Assembly: GCA_944470555.2 (NCBI GenBank)
Contig: OX104127.1
Location: forward strand, 95,008,708-95,072,707
Origin: Heterobilharzia americana
Taxonomy: Eukaryota > Platyhelminthes > Trematoda > Strigeidida > Schistosomatidae
DNA length: 64,000 nucleotides
Direction: 5' to 3'
Within the stretch, counting starts at the first letter, position 1; every line of letters starts with the position of its first letter. Shown in pieces: positions 37,066 through 49,593 of the stretch. The translations under genes were made by a program, and so were the position numbers. The notes under the pieces were generated by a model, which was not told the DNA's origin, searched no databases, and saw nothing but the letters and a program-made list of their open reading frames with translations.

Positions 37066-37964
37066 TTATAATAGTAGGATGAAGTTCACTAATACCGTTT
37101 TTCTTTGATGATAATATTTATTTCTTTGCAGATATGCATAAGTGTATTTTACTTAGGTATGTGTGTCAGTGAAGGCATACATATCTGCACGGATTTGCAA
37201 GACTATAGACAAGTAGGTAAAAGTACAAACTCAATAACCAATCACTGAACAGGAAAGATATTCTAGACTATTCCCAAGTTTTCTCATACCGATGAAGGTC
37301 ATGATTGTTAAATGTATACATAGAAGAATCATCCAATAGTCTAGACTAGAAGCAGGACAAACGAAGGACAGACTTATCGTTTGCCTGAGAGTATTGATGC
37401 CAATCAATCCTTAAAATGTATTCATAATGTGACAAATCGATTATTTATAATGACCATAACTATGAAACAAACACTAGAGATTACAAAATTAAGACCCACT
37501 ATTGTCTATTTGTGAGAATGTGACGAGTCGTTAGGGCCATCCAATTTTTAATGAAAATAACTGTTATCACTTTAATGAAGGTTGACATGTTGGTAACGAA
37601 AAGAAGTGATATGAATTTAAGGAAAAATAGCTTTTGAGTCTTTGTACCCTTCTCAAAACGAGTTATTGGCACACTATATTTAATTTGACAATGCTTTCAT
37701 ATTATAGTCTGATACAAGTTGACTGATGTAAATCGTTATTTAAAATACCAAATTCTTCTTCCAACAGATCCTCCTGTTCAGTCGTGAATTTATTTTTTCA
37801 TTTTTGTAAATTCGAAAATCTTTGTAAATTAGCTGGAAGATGCAGACTGATCCAACAAATTTATAGTAGAGTGGTTAATGAATTTCCTGAATTCCAGCAT
37901 TGATTTCCAAGCCAGCTGTCCATAACGAAGAAGTCATGAGTGGTCTAGATAAAAAGCATTACCA
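37066..37964. other. Upstream flank of the Ly6 gene; nothing definite
   Basis: AT-rich sequence before the minus-strand Ly6 start at 37065. A promoter presumably lies here, but I see no motif I would name. Confidence 0.35.
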
Positions 37965-38260
37965 TTTGACTATCTGAGATTGCCGTGGTTTGGTCGACTA
38001 CTATTTATACTGAGTGATTATTGAAGGTGAAATTAAAATTTAGACAGCGACCGGACCGCCAGTTGGGCAACACCCTTGGGGATTGAAGTCAAATAAAAAT
38101 CTAGTTAGTATTTGGACCTCATGACTTAGTTCGTAGACCATTGGACTGGAAACCTGGTTGTAACTGATTCGAACCAGGCCCCGATCCAAGTTTTCATTTC
38201 ACTTTCAATCATTACCCAGTATTAAAAAGGGTTACATTTTTCAATCCTAGAAAAAGCCAC
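37965..38260 (+). mobile_element. tRNA-derived SINE-like repeat
   Basis: Contains a tRNA-like segment about 38120-38185. It has an A-box-like tgacttagttcgtagac and, 35-40 bases later, a B-box-like tgattcgaacca closing a T-arm (ctg/cag stem around the B box). Such internal boxes recruit RNA polymerase III. The first 35 bases recur at 24915. No poly-A tail or clear target duplication was found. Confidence 0.55.
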
Positions 38261-39353
38261 TCATCGGATGGTTCAAAGCAAATTGAAATTTTTCTACAAC
38301 TCAGCTTTGAAAACTTTACCTGAAGCCCTACAGAACGCTGATAGACAATGCAAAATCAACTTTCTGCCATCTGAGTGATATTTTCATCTCTTTTAACTTT
38401 TAGCAGAGTTATTATTAATGAGATCGTCAACAACAGATGACTAGCATTGCTTCTAAATTTTGTTGTCTATAAAAGTAGAATTTGGACACTGTATTCTCTG
38501 GTCATCCCATCTTAGCTTTGTTGTCTGATGTTTCACATAGGGAAACAGCATTATTAACTGAATAAGCTTACTGACAACTTATGAGTAATAGTTATCAATT
38601 TAGACAAGAAATTATGTGACATAATAGCAAAAGCTCATTATTAATTTTACATTTTCTTAACGTAAACCTGCTAACTCGGGTTATAGTTTCACACTTATCT
38701 ATGTGAGAGATTTTAATCCATGTTTTGTGATGGTTTGAAATGACTGACAAGAGAGATATTTGCATTCACTGCTTTAAAAATAAAAGAGAGAATCATTATG
38801 CTCAACAACTGGATGGTCTTTCAAGTTCAGAATTGTTAATTATTAACTGTCTAGTTCATTGAAAGAATGGACTCTATTCTCAATGCTTTGAAAACCAAGA
38901 TTTTATCCACATCATTTGTTAACAGGTGAAATGTGTCAGATAATTTCAATAATTTATGGGGAAAATATGGTAACCAAAAGAGGTTTTCACGATTTACAAA
39001 AAATCAAATTTGCTTACAATAATGAAGGTTATTTTAAATATCGCAGAAATTAGATGAAAATGATCAGATTTGGCCGATGAATAAATAAACACAACATTGT
39101 GCTTTAAGAAAGTAATGTTATTGGAAAGAATGTAAACACAAACAAGGAAAAACACTATCTAGGAAGTAAGTCAATTAAACGAAGACGATAAAAGTCAGAA
39201 TTCCTTGCATAGAACAAGAATAGTTCAACAAAGTCATTTCCATATGCAGTATTACCCAAGTTCCCAAGTGAATGAAATTTCACAGATATGATAACAGAGA
39301 TTTGTACAGTTTGTAAGTTAGTTTCTCTTCATTTATGGCTCTCAAAAAAAGTG
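38261..39353. other. No gene recognised
   Basis: AT-rich. A 41-codon frame starting near 38737 (begins MTDKRDICIHCFKNKRE) is protein-like but has no support. Confidence 0.4.
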
Positions 39354-40773
39354 AATAATTGCCGACTCTAACTGATTATAAATAGATTATCTCAGCTCAG
39401 TTATTACAAAGTTTTAACCATCACATTATTATTGCCACTTCAGAAGAAACAGTTTTATGTATGCTGTAACTTTATAAATATGTAGCATAACTTATTCCAG
39501 AGCTTTAAATGGATCGGTTACAGACTTAGACGACAATAACCAATGGTTTGTCGAATAAACATAGCCTCTGATACCCAAACGCCAGAATTTTTTGTCAAAC
39601 AACCTCTTTCACAATGATGAAAATATGCGCTTAAGAAGCTATTATCAAACTAAGCAGAAAGTTTTCTCATAGTTAAAACCTAAATTTTACATGCATGCAA
39701 CGCCTTAATTTATTTAACACTGTGGTCTGCTCATCAACCTGAGTCTCACTACCCACTTGAATTTATAAACACACTCAAGTGTGTTTTTTTATCAATTTTC
39801 AGCTCATTATTGAAGATTGATTCTATCGTTTTTTGTAGTGAAATAGCTATTTCTACTAGCCCAATCATCTACATTACCCTTTCCACCACATGGGGGTCAA
39901 GAAGACTTTAGGTGTATTTCCTAGGCATTGTTTGGGAACGAAAATAACTCGATACCAAGCTAACATTTTTAAATTTCCCCCTCTTTCTATTGGTCAGAGC
40001 ATGATAAATCTCTCTGCCCGGTTAACTAGATTTATCGTTAATAGCATTAGAATGTAAGAACATCATTTGGTCATTAATGCTGTTAACTGAGATCTTAATA
40101 ACCACTTAAAATAGTAGTGACGAATAGTGTTTAACAGAGGAATCCACTACGAGCATCTCATATTAATACGACTAGTTAGCTGGATGTTTCTTTCACCCAG
40201 GAGTTAATATTGTCCCTCCTTAGGACCGCCGTTTGAAATGATTAATCCCGGTTTCCAGCCATAATGGGAAAAACATCCCTCACTAAGGTGCAGGCACTTG
40301 GGACTGACGAGTCCTAAATAGGACGAAACGAGTCACTGTCCATCCATCACACTTAAATTACACACATATTGAGCACAAATGCCAGGATAGTCCAGTCAAC
40401 GACGGGAAATTACAAGAAATAACATAATCACCTAAAATGGTTTTTAAAAATATATCTTACTCGAATATTTCAATTTATATACTTTTTGAAAAAAACCTTC
40501 ATCATGTTTTCATTTGAGTTCGTTCAGAATATTTTTTTTGCACTTTAAGCTAACCTGTCATAGCTATATAGGAAGAAGTGAATGCTTTGTAACTTCAAGT
40601 CTCATGAAAGCCAATGTTAGCAACGCAATCAATAGAGCTCGTGTTCTAAGTTTCTCCTACCAAACGTCTACATTTTCGATATTGAGAAATGGAAAATAAC
40701 AGCAAAGTATACATACGTGTATGACAGACCAGAAGATGAATGTACTGTGGATAAGTAAATCCTCAAAATTCAG
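39354..40773. repeat. Second inverted duplication, outer left arm
   Basis: Reverse complement of 49594-51013 (paired coordinates add to about 90367). Scattered substitutions are visible, for example near 39485-39570, and I estimate a few percent divergence. It includes the hammerhead-like motif at 40294-40350. The match ends sharply after ctcaaaattcag (40773). Confidence 0.9.
40294..40350 (+). ncRNA. Hammerhead-ribozyme-like motif (Sm-alpha type), copy A
   Basis: Core CTGACGA (40304-40310), stem II GTCC/GGAC closing TAAATA (40311-40324), GAAA (40325-40328), then a 3-bp stem III and GTC (40338-40340) at the expected cleavage position. Stem I is imperfect: gga pairs with tcc only if two bases bulge. 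Schistosome Sm-alpha repeats are known to encode self-cleaving hammerheads with this stem II. Activity of this copy is doubtful. Confidence 0.65.
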
Positions 40774-41589
40774 GAATTTGTTGTCTGACTCTGACACTTA
40801 AATTACACAGCTTAGATTGTAAGTTATATTCTTCTAACTTTTATTGTAAATAGGTAATTCAGTCTGTTGCGATATTTACTCATTTCAGGCTTGAAGGCAG
40901 TCAATATTTAAACGTAGAAAGTTAACAAATACGGAATTGTGAGCGACTTCCTTTGAATATACTAGTGTTGTGCTTACCCAGTTTTGTTTTGTCACCAGGA
41001 GGTTGTGTAACACAGAACTACTAATGTATCTGTCGCTATATAAGTTGCTGAATGTGATTGGCTAGAAAAAATTGTTCTGAACGTTGATGCAATCAATCTG
41101 CTCTAAATTATGAACATTCAAAATAATTATTTTTGAGGTCTAAGCACTTAGGTAAACTTGAGAACCTCGTTTTTCATAAAATAATTAGCCTAGTGCACTT
41201 CTGAAGTCAGCTTTCTTAAAACAAAGCTTTACATTTTTGCCAAAAAATAGTGACTTGTTTTAAGTAGATGCTGCGAAATGGAAATTGTTCTTACAAAATT
41301 TGGTGGTTTCTAAATTCAGGTATGAAATGTAAAATAAATAATCACATTCTTGACATAAACAAATCAGAAATTCATTTTCTAGAATTATCAAAAACACGAT
41401 TTCAGTGAAATATAAACCGATTAAATTACAGTATATCGATTATAACATGTATTTGGATGTTTTTAGTCACCTGCACTTCACTCAGTAACCAACAATTATT
41501 TAAGTCCAATTGGTGAAGAAAATTTGATCAAACTTTCGCAAGATTTCATTTTCTACGCGTAACTTTCTACCAGGCTTTTATTCTTCATC
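40774..41589. other. Sequence unique to the left side of the inverted duplication
   Basis: No counterpart between the right arms (49328-49593). AT-rich; no gene recognised. Confidence 0.5.
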
Positions 41590-42880
41590 ATTATTATTTG
41601 TCTCGTGACTTACTAGTGGAACATAGACTTTCAGTAGCACGCCTCAAACGCACTCCATTCTCTGCTGTCTTTCCAACCTGGCTCCACGAGTACCCACAAG
41701 CTTTCATTTATTCCTCACACGGTCTCCTCCATGTCACACTCAGCTGGGAAGTCCAACTCATCGCTCCCCATTCAAATTCCACTCGACGGTCTGGGATGGT
41801 GCCTCATGTCCCCAAAACATCTTCTCAATGTAGGCCCAACCTAATCTATCTCCACTTTAATATAAGAATAAAACTTGGGCACTGTGGTCGATTGTAATCG
41901 TAAACAGACTGAAATGGAATTACCATCTCCACTTCATTCTTCTGAATATATGTTGGGCGATGGGTTCTTGGTTGGTTCGTTGCCAGACCAGACTCCGTTC
42001 CTTCTTGCTTATTCTTATTATTCTAGCCATCTGATCTTCACTGTCATTATCGAGTGAGCGTAGGAGGCAGCTGTTGACGGAGCATGTCTGTAGTTTGTTT
42101 GAAATGCTTTCCGTGATGCGCCCAGTCTCTAAACCATCACAGAGAAGCACTGACTTGACTGAATTAGTTAATTAAAAATGCGGATCTTATTCACGCTTTA
42201 TGCTGAGTGCAGTGCAGTGCAGTGCAGTAGATCTGCACAAAGATTGTTTCAAGTCAATGAAGGCCTATCTTGCTGCCTTTCCGATCATGACTGCCTTGAC
42301 ATCCTCATCTGTGCCGTCACCGCCACCTGTAGTTGAAACGATGCTACCTTGCCTAGACAGGTAGATGAAAGAGACTACTTCCTCTAGACTTCTCCTGTTC
42401 ATGTTGATTGGTGCTTGTTATTGTTGTTGTTGTTGATGATGCGGTTGTTGCTTGTGTATCTTCATCACCACCATCTCCGTCTTCTCTACGCTCACTTGAA
42501 GAAAGTACAGTCTTCGCTGCCTCTCCTCCTCTGTCAACTTGTTGGTTTCGCCTGTAGATCTTCGAGCTTGTGCGACAACACATTAGACATAAATCATCAT
42601 CACATCATCATCATCATCGGCGAAATTCCAGTTTTCTAGGGTGTTTTCATCGTTCCAGTCAGCGTATGAGCATCTCCTCACTCCTCACAGTTTCCTGCAT
42701 GATCCAGTCGAGTCGACCACAATCAAGAGGATGGTCGGTGATAGTAGGTGGCAGCCTTGTTGTACTCCTGTCCCCTGTCTTCACTTCCAATGTGTCACTG
42801 AGCTTTCCATTGTGAATCACTTCGCATGTGGCATGTGTCATGTAGCATCATATAGCATGTGGCTGTTGAATGAGGTTGAT
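41590..42880 (-). mobile_element. 5'-truncated RTE copy, inner left arm
   Basis: On the minus strand it runs from the RT region (equivalent to about 34470 of the full copy) to the element 3' end. It matches the plus-strand copy ending at 49327 closely (paired coordinates add to 90922). The two share private features: a roughly 70-bp insertion (near 41850-41925) and repeated gcagt units (42206-42228). Stops and frameshifts abound. Confidence 0.85.
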
Positions 42881-43462
42881 GACAACATCATCATTACAAA
42901 CTTCAATATGAATTCTTAATTAAGTTAGTCCTGATGATGTCGTCTGCAAAGAAAATGAAAGCTTCATAACTAAACCACATAGCTCGGAGAACACAATTAA
43001 TCCAAATTTTATTAAGCAAAACAGAAATCTAAATCATGGCTATCTGAATAGAAATAGATACACAGAAGCAATTAACTAATGTTATTCAAAGCTGGCCATC
43101 GATTGAAGCGATCAGACGAAAATTCTGATAATGTTACTTGGTGTTGACAAAGTAAGAATTCAGTCATTGTCTAAATTTAACGATGGGTAGTGTCTAATGT
43201 TGGAAACCAGAATGAGCGTTTCATCCTATTTGGGACTCATTAGCAGGATGTACCTGCCACTTAGTTGGCATGTTGTCCCCATCTAGGACTCAAACTCGAG
43301 ACCACTAACCATCATTAGTATATATAATTGCAACACAGTTTAGTAGCATGCTTGCAGGAGCCCATTGGCTGATTTGTTTGAAAACTGACAATTTTTTCAT
43401 AGTATTGGGATTATGATTGTTCAGTCTTTCTGCGGTAACTCTTAAATGAAAGCAACCTTCAA
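42881..43462. other. Intergenic, with a degenerate hammerhead-like repeat
   Basis: AT-rich sequence containing a decayed Sm-alpha-like repeat (see 43205-43262). No gene recognised. Confidence 0.45.
43205..43262 (-). ncRNA. Degenerate hammerhead-like motif, copy B
   Basis: Minus strand reads ggtacatcctg, CTAATGA, stem II GTCC-CAAATA-GGAT, GAAA. The essential CTGATGA core is mutated to CTAATGA, and the expected cleavage triplet is ATT with a mismatched stem III. The flanking ggtacatcc and ctggtttcc are the usual Sm-alpha stem I strands. Almost certainly inactive. Confidence 0.55.
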
Positions 43463-44203
43463 ATGTCATTTAAATTATTCAAAAGTGGAAGAATGTTTGA
43501 TATTTCCATTCCAATTGATAGTGAGAAAATAAGACTTGATGAAGTAGACAGCATTGTTGCATCCTTTCACATTTAAACCATCAGAATTATTTCGTGTCAT
43601 TTCATCAATTATACCACATGTTCTCATTAAATCACTTGACGACTGTGAGATCGTCATTAAAGTAAACAGAATAAAATATCATATAGTGCTTCATACTTCA
43701 TCCAGTCTTGAGAAATCTGACTCATGTCTCAGTCACTAATTCATAGAATCTATTATTCCTGTTTCTTATAAGAAAGAATCTATTAGCACAAAATTACGTA
43801 TATACAGCGAAGGCCATGTTGAAACCACTGGAATTGTCAATCAGGTTCATTTAGTCAAAGATGAAACTACACTTTATCCGAAATACTGAAACTGTTTTGG
43901 CCATCTCAACAGTTACCTTCAGTTCCACTCAATATTTCATCCGAACGACCTATTATTACCAAGCATTTTAATTGAATGACTTTCTGCGCTGTCGATAAAA
44001 CGTAATAATTACTGCTTTATAATAAACGAGATGAGAACGTTACAGAACAAATGCCGCATGTTAATTTATGACTTCAGTACATATTGGCATGACATCAAGA
44101 TGCCTGTCAACCAATCTGACGGTGAACAAAATACAGTTCTCCTCGCACATACCATGGAGGAGAATCCGTTGGAATTAAAATGTCTTGCAGATCGACTAAC
44201 ATG
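43463..44203 (+). pseudogene. Decayed protein-coding region, unknown family
   Basis: From ATG 43463 one frame reads protein-like sequence (MSFKLFKSGRMFDISIPIDS, then RLDEVDSIVASF). After a frame change near 43565 it continues (FKPSELFRVISSIIPHVLIK and so on). It then runs through in-frame stops at about 43736, 43888 and 43978 to a stop at about 44201. The amino-acid composition stays credible across the stops. I do not recognise the protein. Intronless decay could mean a processed pseudogene. Confidence 0.35.
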
Positions 44204-44933
44204 AAATGAAGATGAAGTTTCAGCGTTATATTTTATGAATCATCATTTTCCTGTTGCCTAGTTAGAGCAATATTTTTAAGTGATTATAAAACTTGAGAAT
44301 AGTGTGTGTGAAACAAGTGACTCCTTAGTGAATGCTTTCTTTTTTATTGTTACATTAGGATAATTAAACCATCTTGATTTGATTGGTTAGCTTCAATCTG
44401 TGAGAGGAAAAGCACGTATGCAGTTTTTTCCCGTGGAAGATCCCAAAGGTATACTGGCGCATTATTGTAAAATTGTCTGATCAGAAAAGTCGGCGAACAT
44501 CAATGACAACAACTTTATCGAATAATTTCAAGATATCTAAGCTACCTCTGAAAACGTGAAAAGTTCAGTGAGTTGAGTATAACCTTTTTTATTTCACTAT
44601 CTCTTCTGTCTTAACTTTTCCAAAAGATCAGATTCTAAGTTGGTTTGGATATTCATAGTAATGAAGACAACTTCCATAGTTTGCCCAGTTTATGTTGAAC
44701 CAGAAGCTGACCGATTATAATCCAATAACATGCACTACTGAATCTTGCATATATTATAATGAAAGCCGATTTCGTCATGAAATATTCGCGTAAACTTATG
44801 CTAGAATGTCTACTTAAGTGCTCTTGCTCCCCAACCACATCCAACGCTTTAAAGTAGAGCTTATGAGTTCGGTGATGAACGGTATATTTTAATCCCAGCA
44901 ATCACGGGATTTTGTTCATGGTAGAAAGACTGA

Positions 44934-45268
44934 AAAACTGTACCGTCGTATCAAGGGTCTGTATCAAACACAGCATTGACAGCTATGAATGAACTGACTG
45001 TCCAAAAATGCTGATTCATGATGACAATCGCTATCAGCATGTTTACCAGTTACTGGATACGAAGTATTATTGACAAAAGCTCAGTCGAAACAGAAAACTA
45101 AGCCACCAGTTTTGTTATGAAGCATTTAACGGCACTCCATTCATCTATCCATTGTTTCTCCGCTCTTCTCACTCTCCATTTTTTAGAGCAAATTCAACTG
45201 TACCTCTAACACTCGAGAAACAACTTGTCTCGTTTGATTCTTTTCAATCCGTGACAAGTAGTGGCTGA
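44934..45268 (+). pseudogene. Further decayed coding stretch, unknown
   Basis: One frame gives KTVPSYQGSVSNTALTAMNE. It shifts near 45015 into a second frame (LIHDDNRYQHVYQLLDTKYY, one stop, then HQFCYEAFNGTPFIYPLFLR) that ends at 45266. It may belong with 43463-44203 and 45566-45648 as pieces of one dead gene, but this is inference. Confidence 0.25.
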
Positions 45269-45565
45269 CTGGTGTGTAACTGAAACACATAATCAGCAGC
45301 CAAATGCGTTTAATGTTCAGATTTCAAGTAGAAAGGTGTGAAGTCGCACATCAAAACTTTATTCTCGGATCAAATGTGTTTGTTAAATGATACAATCAAT
45401 TTTCATCGTGATACATAGACTCAGTAGTTGAATTTGACACAGCGAAAGTAATATTCAGCTACAAATTGAGAGAACGAAAAGACATTAGGTGTTTGCATGA
45501 AAATATTATGAATGTCTGCTTGTACATGTCGATTTGAAGTAATTACACTTTGTGTTTTCTTCCAG

Positions 45566-45648
45566 TGGATTGTGCCAAGGTGAATACAGAACAGCCAGAA
45601 TATTTGGGATCTGCGTTATCAGAATTAAATAAAATGCTGGTCGTCTAA
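45566..45648 (+). CDS. Possible terminal exon, unknown protein
   Basis: A good acceptor (tttgtgttttcttccag, ending 45565) is followed by a 26-codon frame (DCAKVNTEQPEYLGSALSEL, then a few residues and TAA 45646). It lies on the same strand as the decayed coding stretches upstream. Confidence 0.25.
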
Positions 45649-47263
45649 AAACAGTACTCAAACATCAATATACCTGACAAGCCAAACTCGAAATGTATGT
45701 CATCTCATTCGGAAGGCAGATTTTCTTTTGATAATGTGTAGTCTCATTCGAATTATTTACAAGCTATCAGTATCACATTAATCACACACGGTTGTGGAGT
45801 TTTTAATTTGGCGACTGTTTGTTAACACGAATAGCATAGGAATAGCCGAATCAATGTGATTCGATGGAATATGAAACAGTCAGTCACATTTCATTGAAAG
45901 CACTTCGCATGTAACTGATATCTTTTAATGCATTCAATTCCTAACCGAATGCATTTCTAGGTGTTCATCGGTGATGTACGTCACCCTTCCACAATCAATT
46001 AGTTGCAGATGAATGATGATTGTCAAACAGCATAGTGAGACGGCGTATCTGTGCAAAATACTTCAGATTTTTACAGTTCTGTGTAGTTTCTTTGGCAAGT
46101 TGCCTTATTTTCTTTTGAATACTGAAGTGCATTGTCACTATCCTTGTATTTTCTCTGAACACACGTGTTTCTGATTGCGACATTAGCAGAGTACATTTGG
46201 TTGCATTGCATTCATGATCATTACGAAATTTTCTACAGTTCACTTCAGTTCTTTGTTATGTGCTTTATTGCGAATTGGTGTGTACTTATCGTGTTTCTTT
46301 TAGATGACATGTTTATTTGCTGCAGACTTCTTTTATGCTTTTGATGCATGACAGTGTCTCTAGTTTTTAGAGGAATCTGTTTTGTTCAACTGGTTTTTGT
46401 ATTAAAAATATGATTCCTACATAACAGAAATAAGTTTACGAAGTTATATTGATTTTTTTAAAAGTATTATTCAAAGTTGATCTTCATAAAGTTAGTGATC
46501 CGGCTACCGTTGTACGGAAAAAGTTGTTCTATGTGCTAGGTATTTTGTAACAAACAAAACTGTGAACCTTCTCGAATATAAATGTAAAACTTAGCCAATG
46601 TGAGCCTCCTGTTTATTGTATCTGTTATGTGATCTCCTTTACATACTAACTCAATAAACGAGAACTTTTTCTGCATCACAACTGCATAATAATATACTTA
46701 TAAATGTATATCGATGAAATTTATGGATTACCACTATGAAGCAAACACATCTCCACAAGATACAACCTTCTAGTTTACTACATTTTCTGAACAAAGATTT
46801 CCAAATCTGTTGTACAACACCGTAACTAATTCACACTTGCAATTCATTCAGCAAATGGTCCTGCTCGGTCTCTATATCATCGCATCTTTTAATAGATGGA
46901 ATATGAAATATTCGTAATCTTAAAGTTAAGGTTGTGGTATCCGTTGTTCAATATTGTAAACAATCTTCGTGCCATTTAAATACCTCATGAAAAATACGCA
47001 ACTATCGACAAAGACTATGATCCCTGTTGCTTTTTTGTTCGAACTGACTGGTTTGACTAGCCAATCTATAGCATTTTATCGTTTTATTAACCTTGCTGAA
47101 CTGTTGGTCAGTGAAATAAAGCACTCATTGCATGCCTACATTGATACCAAGTTAGGGCTTGCAATTAAATTGTTACGATATAGAAAAGATTCTTCCAGAT
47201 TTCCAATGTTTCTCCAGATGATATCAGCCCTTCAAGAATACTTCCTTCGAAATGTGTTTCTCA
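45649..47263. other. No gene recognised
   Basis: AT-rich loop of the inverted duplication. A minus-strand frame at 45995-46243 (for example NDHECNATKCTLLMSQSETR) is protein-like but has no domain or splice support. Confidence 0.4.
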
Positions 47264-48275
47264 GATAACCAGGTTCCAATCTGGTAGGGAAGAGATCAAC
47301 ACATATGAAACCAATGAAAGTTAGTTAAAGAAAACTATATACCAAAGAGGAGATCCAAAGGAAACGATGGTCTGAATGGACCCCCACCACCACCTGCAAC
47401 TCGTCCAGAAATACCATGATTAGTCCAGCCATAGAACCATCAGCCATCACAAGCACTCCGACAAAAGCAGAAGTCCTGAATGCCATAAAACTGCTGAAAT
47501 TCGAGAAAGCAGCAGGACCAGATGGAATTTCAACAGAAGCACTGAAAACAAACGCAGAGACAACAGCGAACATGCTCACATCACTATACAGAAGGTTTGG
47601 AAGGAAGGAAGGAAGGAAGCAATGAAAAGTACCTGCTGATTGAGTGGAAGAAGGGCTACCTTGTCAAACTGTCAAAGAACCGCGACTCAGGTATTTGCAG
47701 GAACTGGTGAGGAATCGTACTGCTGTACACCCTATGCAAAATATTAAGCCACGTCATCCTGGAGAGGGAAACAAAAAATGATATGGATTTAAAATTACAT
47801 CTGGAACAGGTTGACTTCATGAAGAACAAATCATGTGAGGATGAAATTGCAACACCACGGCACGCATCATCATGGAAGAGAGCCTAGAATGACAGTCAAC
47901 TCTCTACTTCACCTCAAATTCTTCCACTTTGAAAAGGCCTTCAACAGCATCGACCGGGAAATAAATTGGCAAAGAGCTGTTTCAACACTACTGATTCAGT
48001 GCCACGAAACACCATCAAGTTCATTCTACAGCCACATGCTATATGATGCTACATACCACATGCCACATGCGAAGTGATTCACAATGGAAAGCTCAGTGAC
48101 ACGTCGGAAGTGAAGACAGGGGACAGGAGTACAACAAGGCTGCCACCTACTATCACCGACCATCCTCTTGATTGTGGTCGACTCGACTGGATCATGCAGG
48201 AAACTGTGAGGAGTGAGGAGATGCTCATACGCTGACTGGAACGATGAAAACACCCTAGAAAACTGGAATTTCGCC

Positions 48276-48331
<56 letters not shown>

Positions 48332-49327
48332 ATGTCTAATGTGTTGTCGCACAAGCTCGAAGATCTACAGGCGAAACCAACAAGTTGACAGAGGAGGAGA
48401 GGCAGCGAAGACTGTACTTTCTTCAAGTGAGCGTAGAGAAGACGGAGATGGTGGTGATGAAGATACACAAGCAACAACCGCATCATCAACAACAACAACA
48501 ATAACAAGCACCAATCAACATGAACAGGAGAAGTCTAGAGGAAGTAGTCTCTTTCATCTACCTGTCTAGGCAAGGTAGCATCGTTTCAACTACAGGTGGC
48601 GTTGACGGCACAGATGAGGATGTCAAGGCAGTCATGATCGGAAAGGCAGCAAGATAGGCCTTCATTGACTTGAAACAATCTTTGTGCAGATCTACTGCAC
48701 TGCACTGCACTGCACTCAGCATAAAGCGTGAATAAGATCCGCATTTTTAATTAACTAATTCAGTCAAGTCAGTGCTTCTCTGTGATGGTTGAGAGACTGG
48801 GCGCATCACGGAAAGCATTTCAAACAAACTACAGACATGCTCCGTCAACAGCTGCCTCCTACGCTCACTCGATAATGACAGTGAAGATCAGATGGCTAGA
48901 ATAATAAGAATAAGCAAGAAGGAACGGAGTCTGGTCTGGCAACGAACCAACCAAGAACCCATCGCCCAACATATATTCAGAAGAATGAAGTGGAGATGGT
49001 AATTCCATTTCAGTCTGTTTACGATTACAATCGACCACAGTGCCCAAGTTTTATTCTTATATTAAAGTGGAGATAGATTAGGTTGGGCCTACATTGAGAA
49101 GATGTTTTGGGGACATGAGGCACCATCCCAGACCGTCGAGTGGAATTTGAATGGGGAGCGATGAGTTGGACTTCCCAGCTGAGTGTGACATGGAGGAGAC
49201 CGTGTGAAGAAGAAATGAAAGCTTGTGGGTACTCGTGGAGCCAGGTTGGAAAGACAGCAGAGAATGGAGTGCGTTTGAGGCGTGCTACTGAAGGCCTATG
49301 TTCCACCAGTAATCCATGGGATAAATA
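47264..49327 (+). mobile_element. 5'-truncated RTE copy, inner right arm
   Basis: Starts at sequence equivalent to about 60205 of the 59360 copy and runs to the 3' end. Frames show KFEKAAGPDGISTEALKT, then a degraded motif A region, and a catalytic motif region where FADD has become a long poly-Asp run. Its last 1.3 kb mirrors 41590-42880. The final 40 bases and 3' flank differ from the mirror copy. Confidence 0.88.
48276..48329. repeat. (GAT)n microsatellite within the RT catalytic codons
   Basis: About 18 GAT/TGA units exactly where the intact RTE has gcc-gat-gac-tta (FADD-L). The mirror copy at about 42592-42620 has a shorter, interrupted tract. Confidence 0.95.
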
Positions 49328-49593
49328 ACACTAAAAGCTTAAAAGTAGTAGGCTATTCGTGCTATTATGACCGGTACATTTTATTCTCAACAATCATAGG
49401 AGTTTTTGATATTGAAAAGATTGTAACACTCTACAGTTTTATTATGGATATGTACTAACCATAGGATTAAGTATCATGAACGAAATAACTGTTGCTTGCA
49501 CGGTGTAAGGAATAAATATTTTGAGACTCTTCGCGATTATGTTTAAAATCTATGAAAATTGCGTGGATTCATTTTTTTATTCCTCTGGGTTGT
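49328..49593. other. Sequence unique to the right side of the inverted duplication
   Basis: Short AT-rich stretch between the RTE 3' end and the outer right arm; it has no match in the left side. Confidence 0.6.

Noticed and set aside
42940..42965. CTGATGATG followed by a purine run, as a hammerhead core
   Set aside because: No stem II or GAAA at the right distance; chance occurrence.
48079..48507. Poly-histidine and poly-serine ORFs opposite the GAT tract
   Set aside because: Shadows of the GAT microsatellite on the minus strand of an RTE copy.
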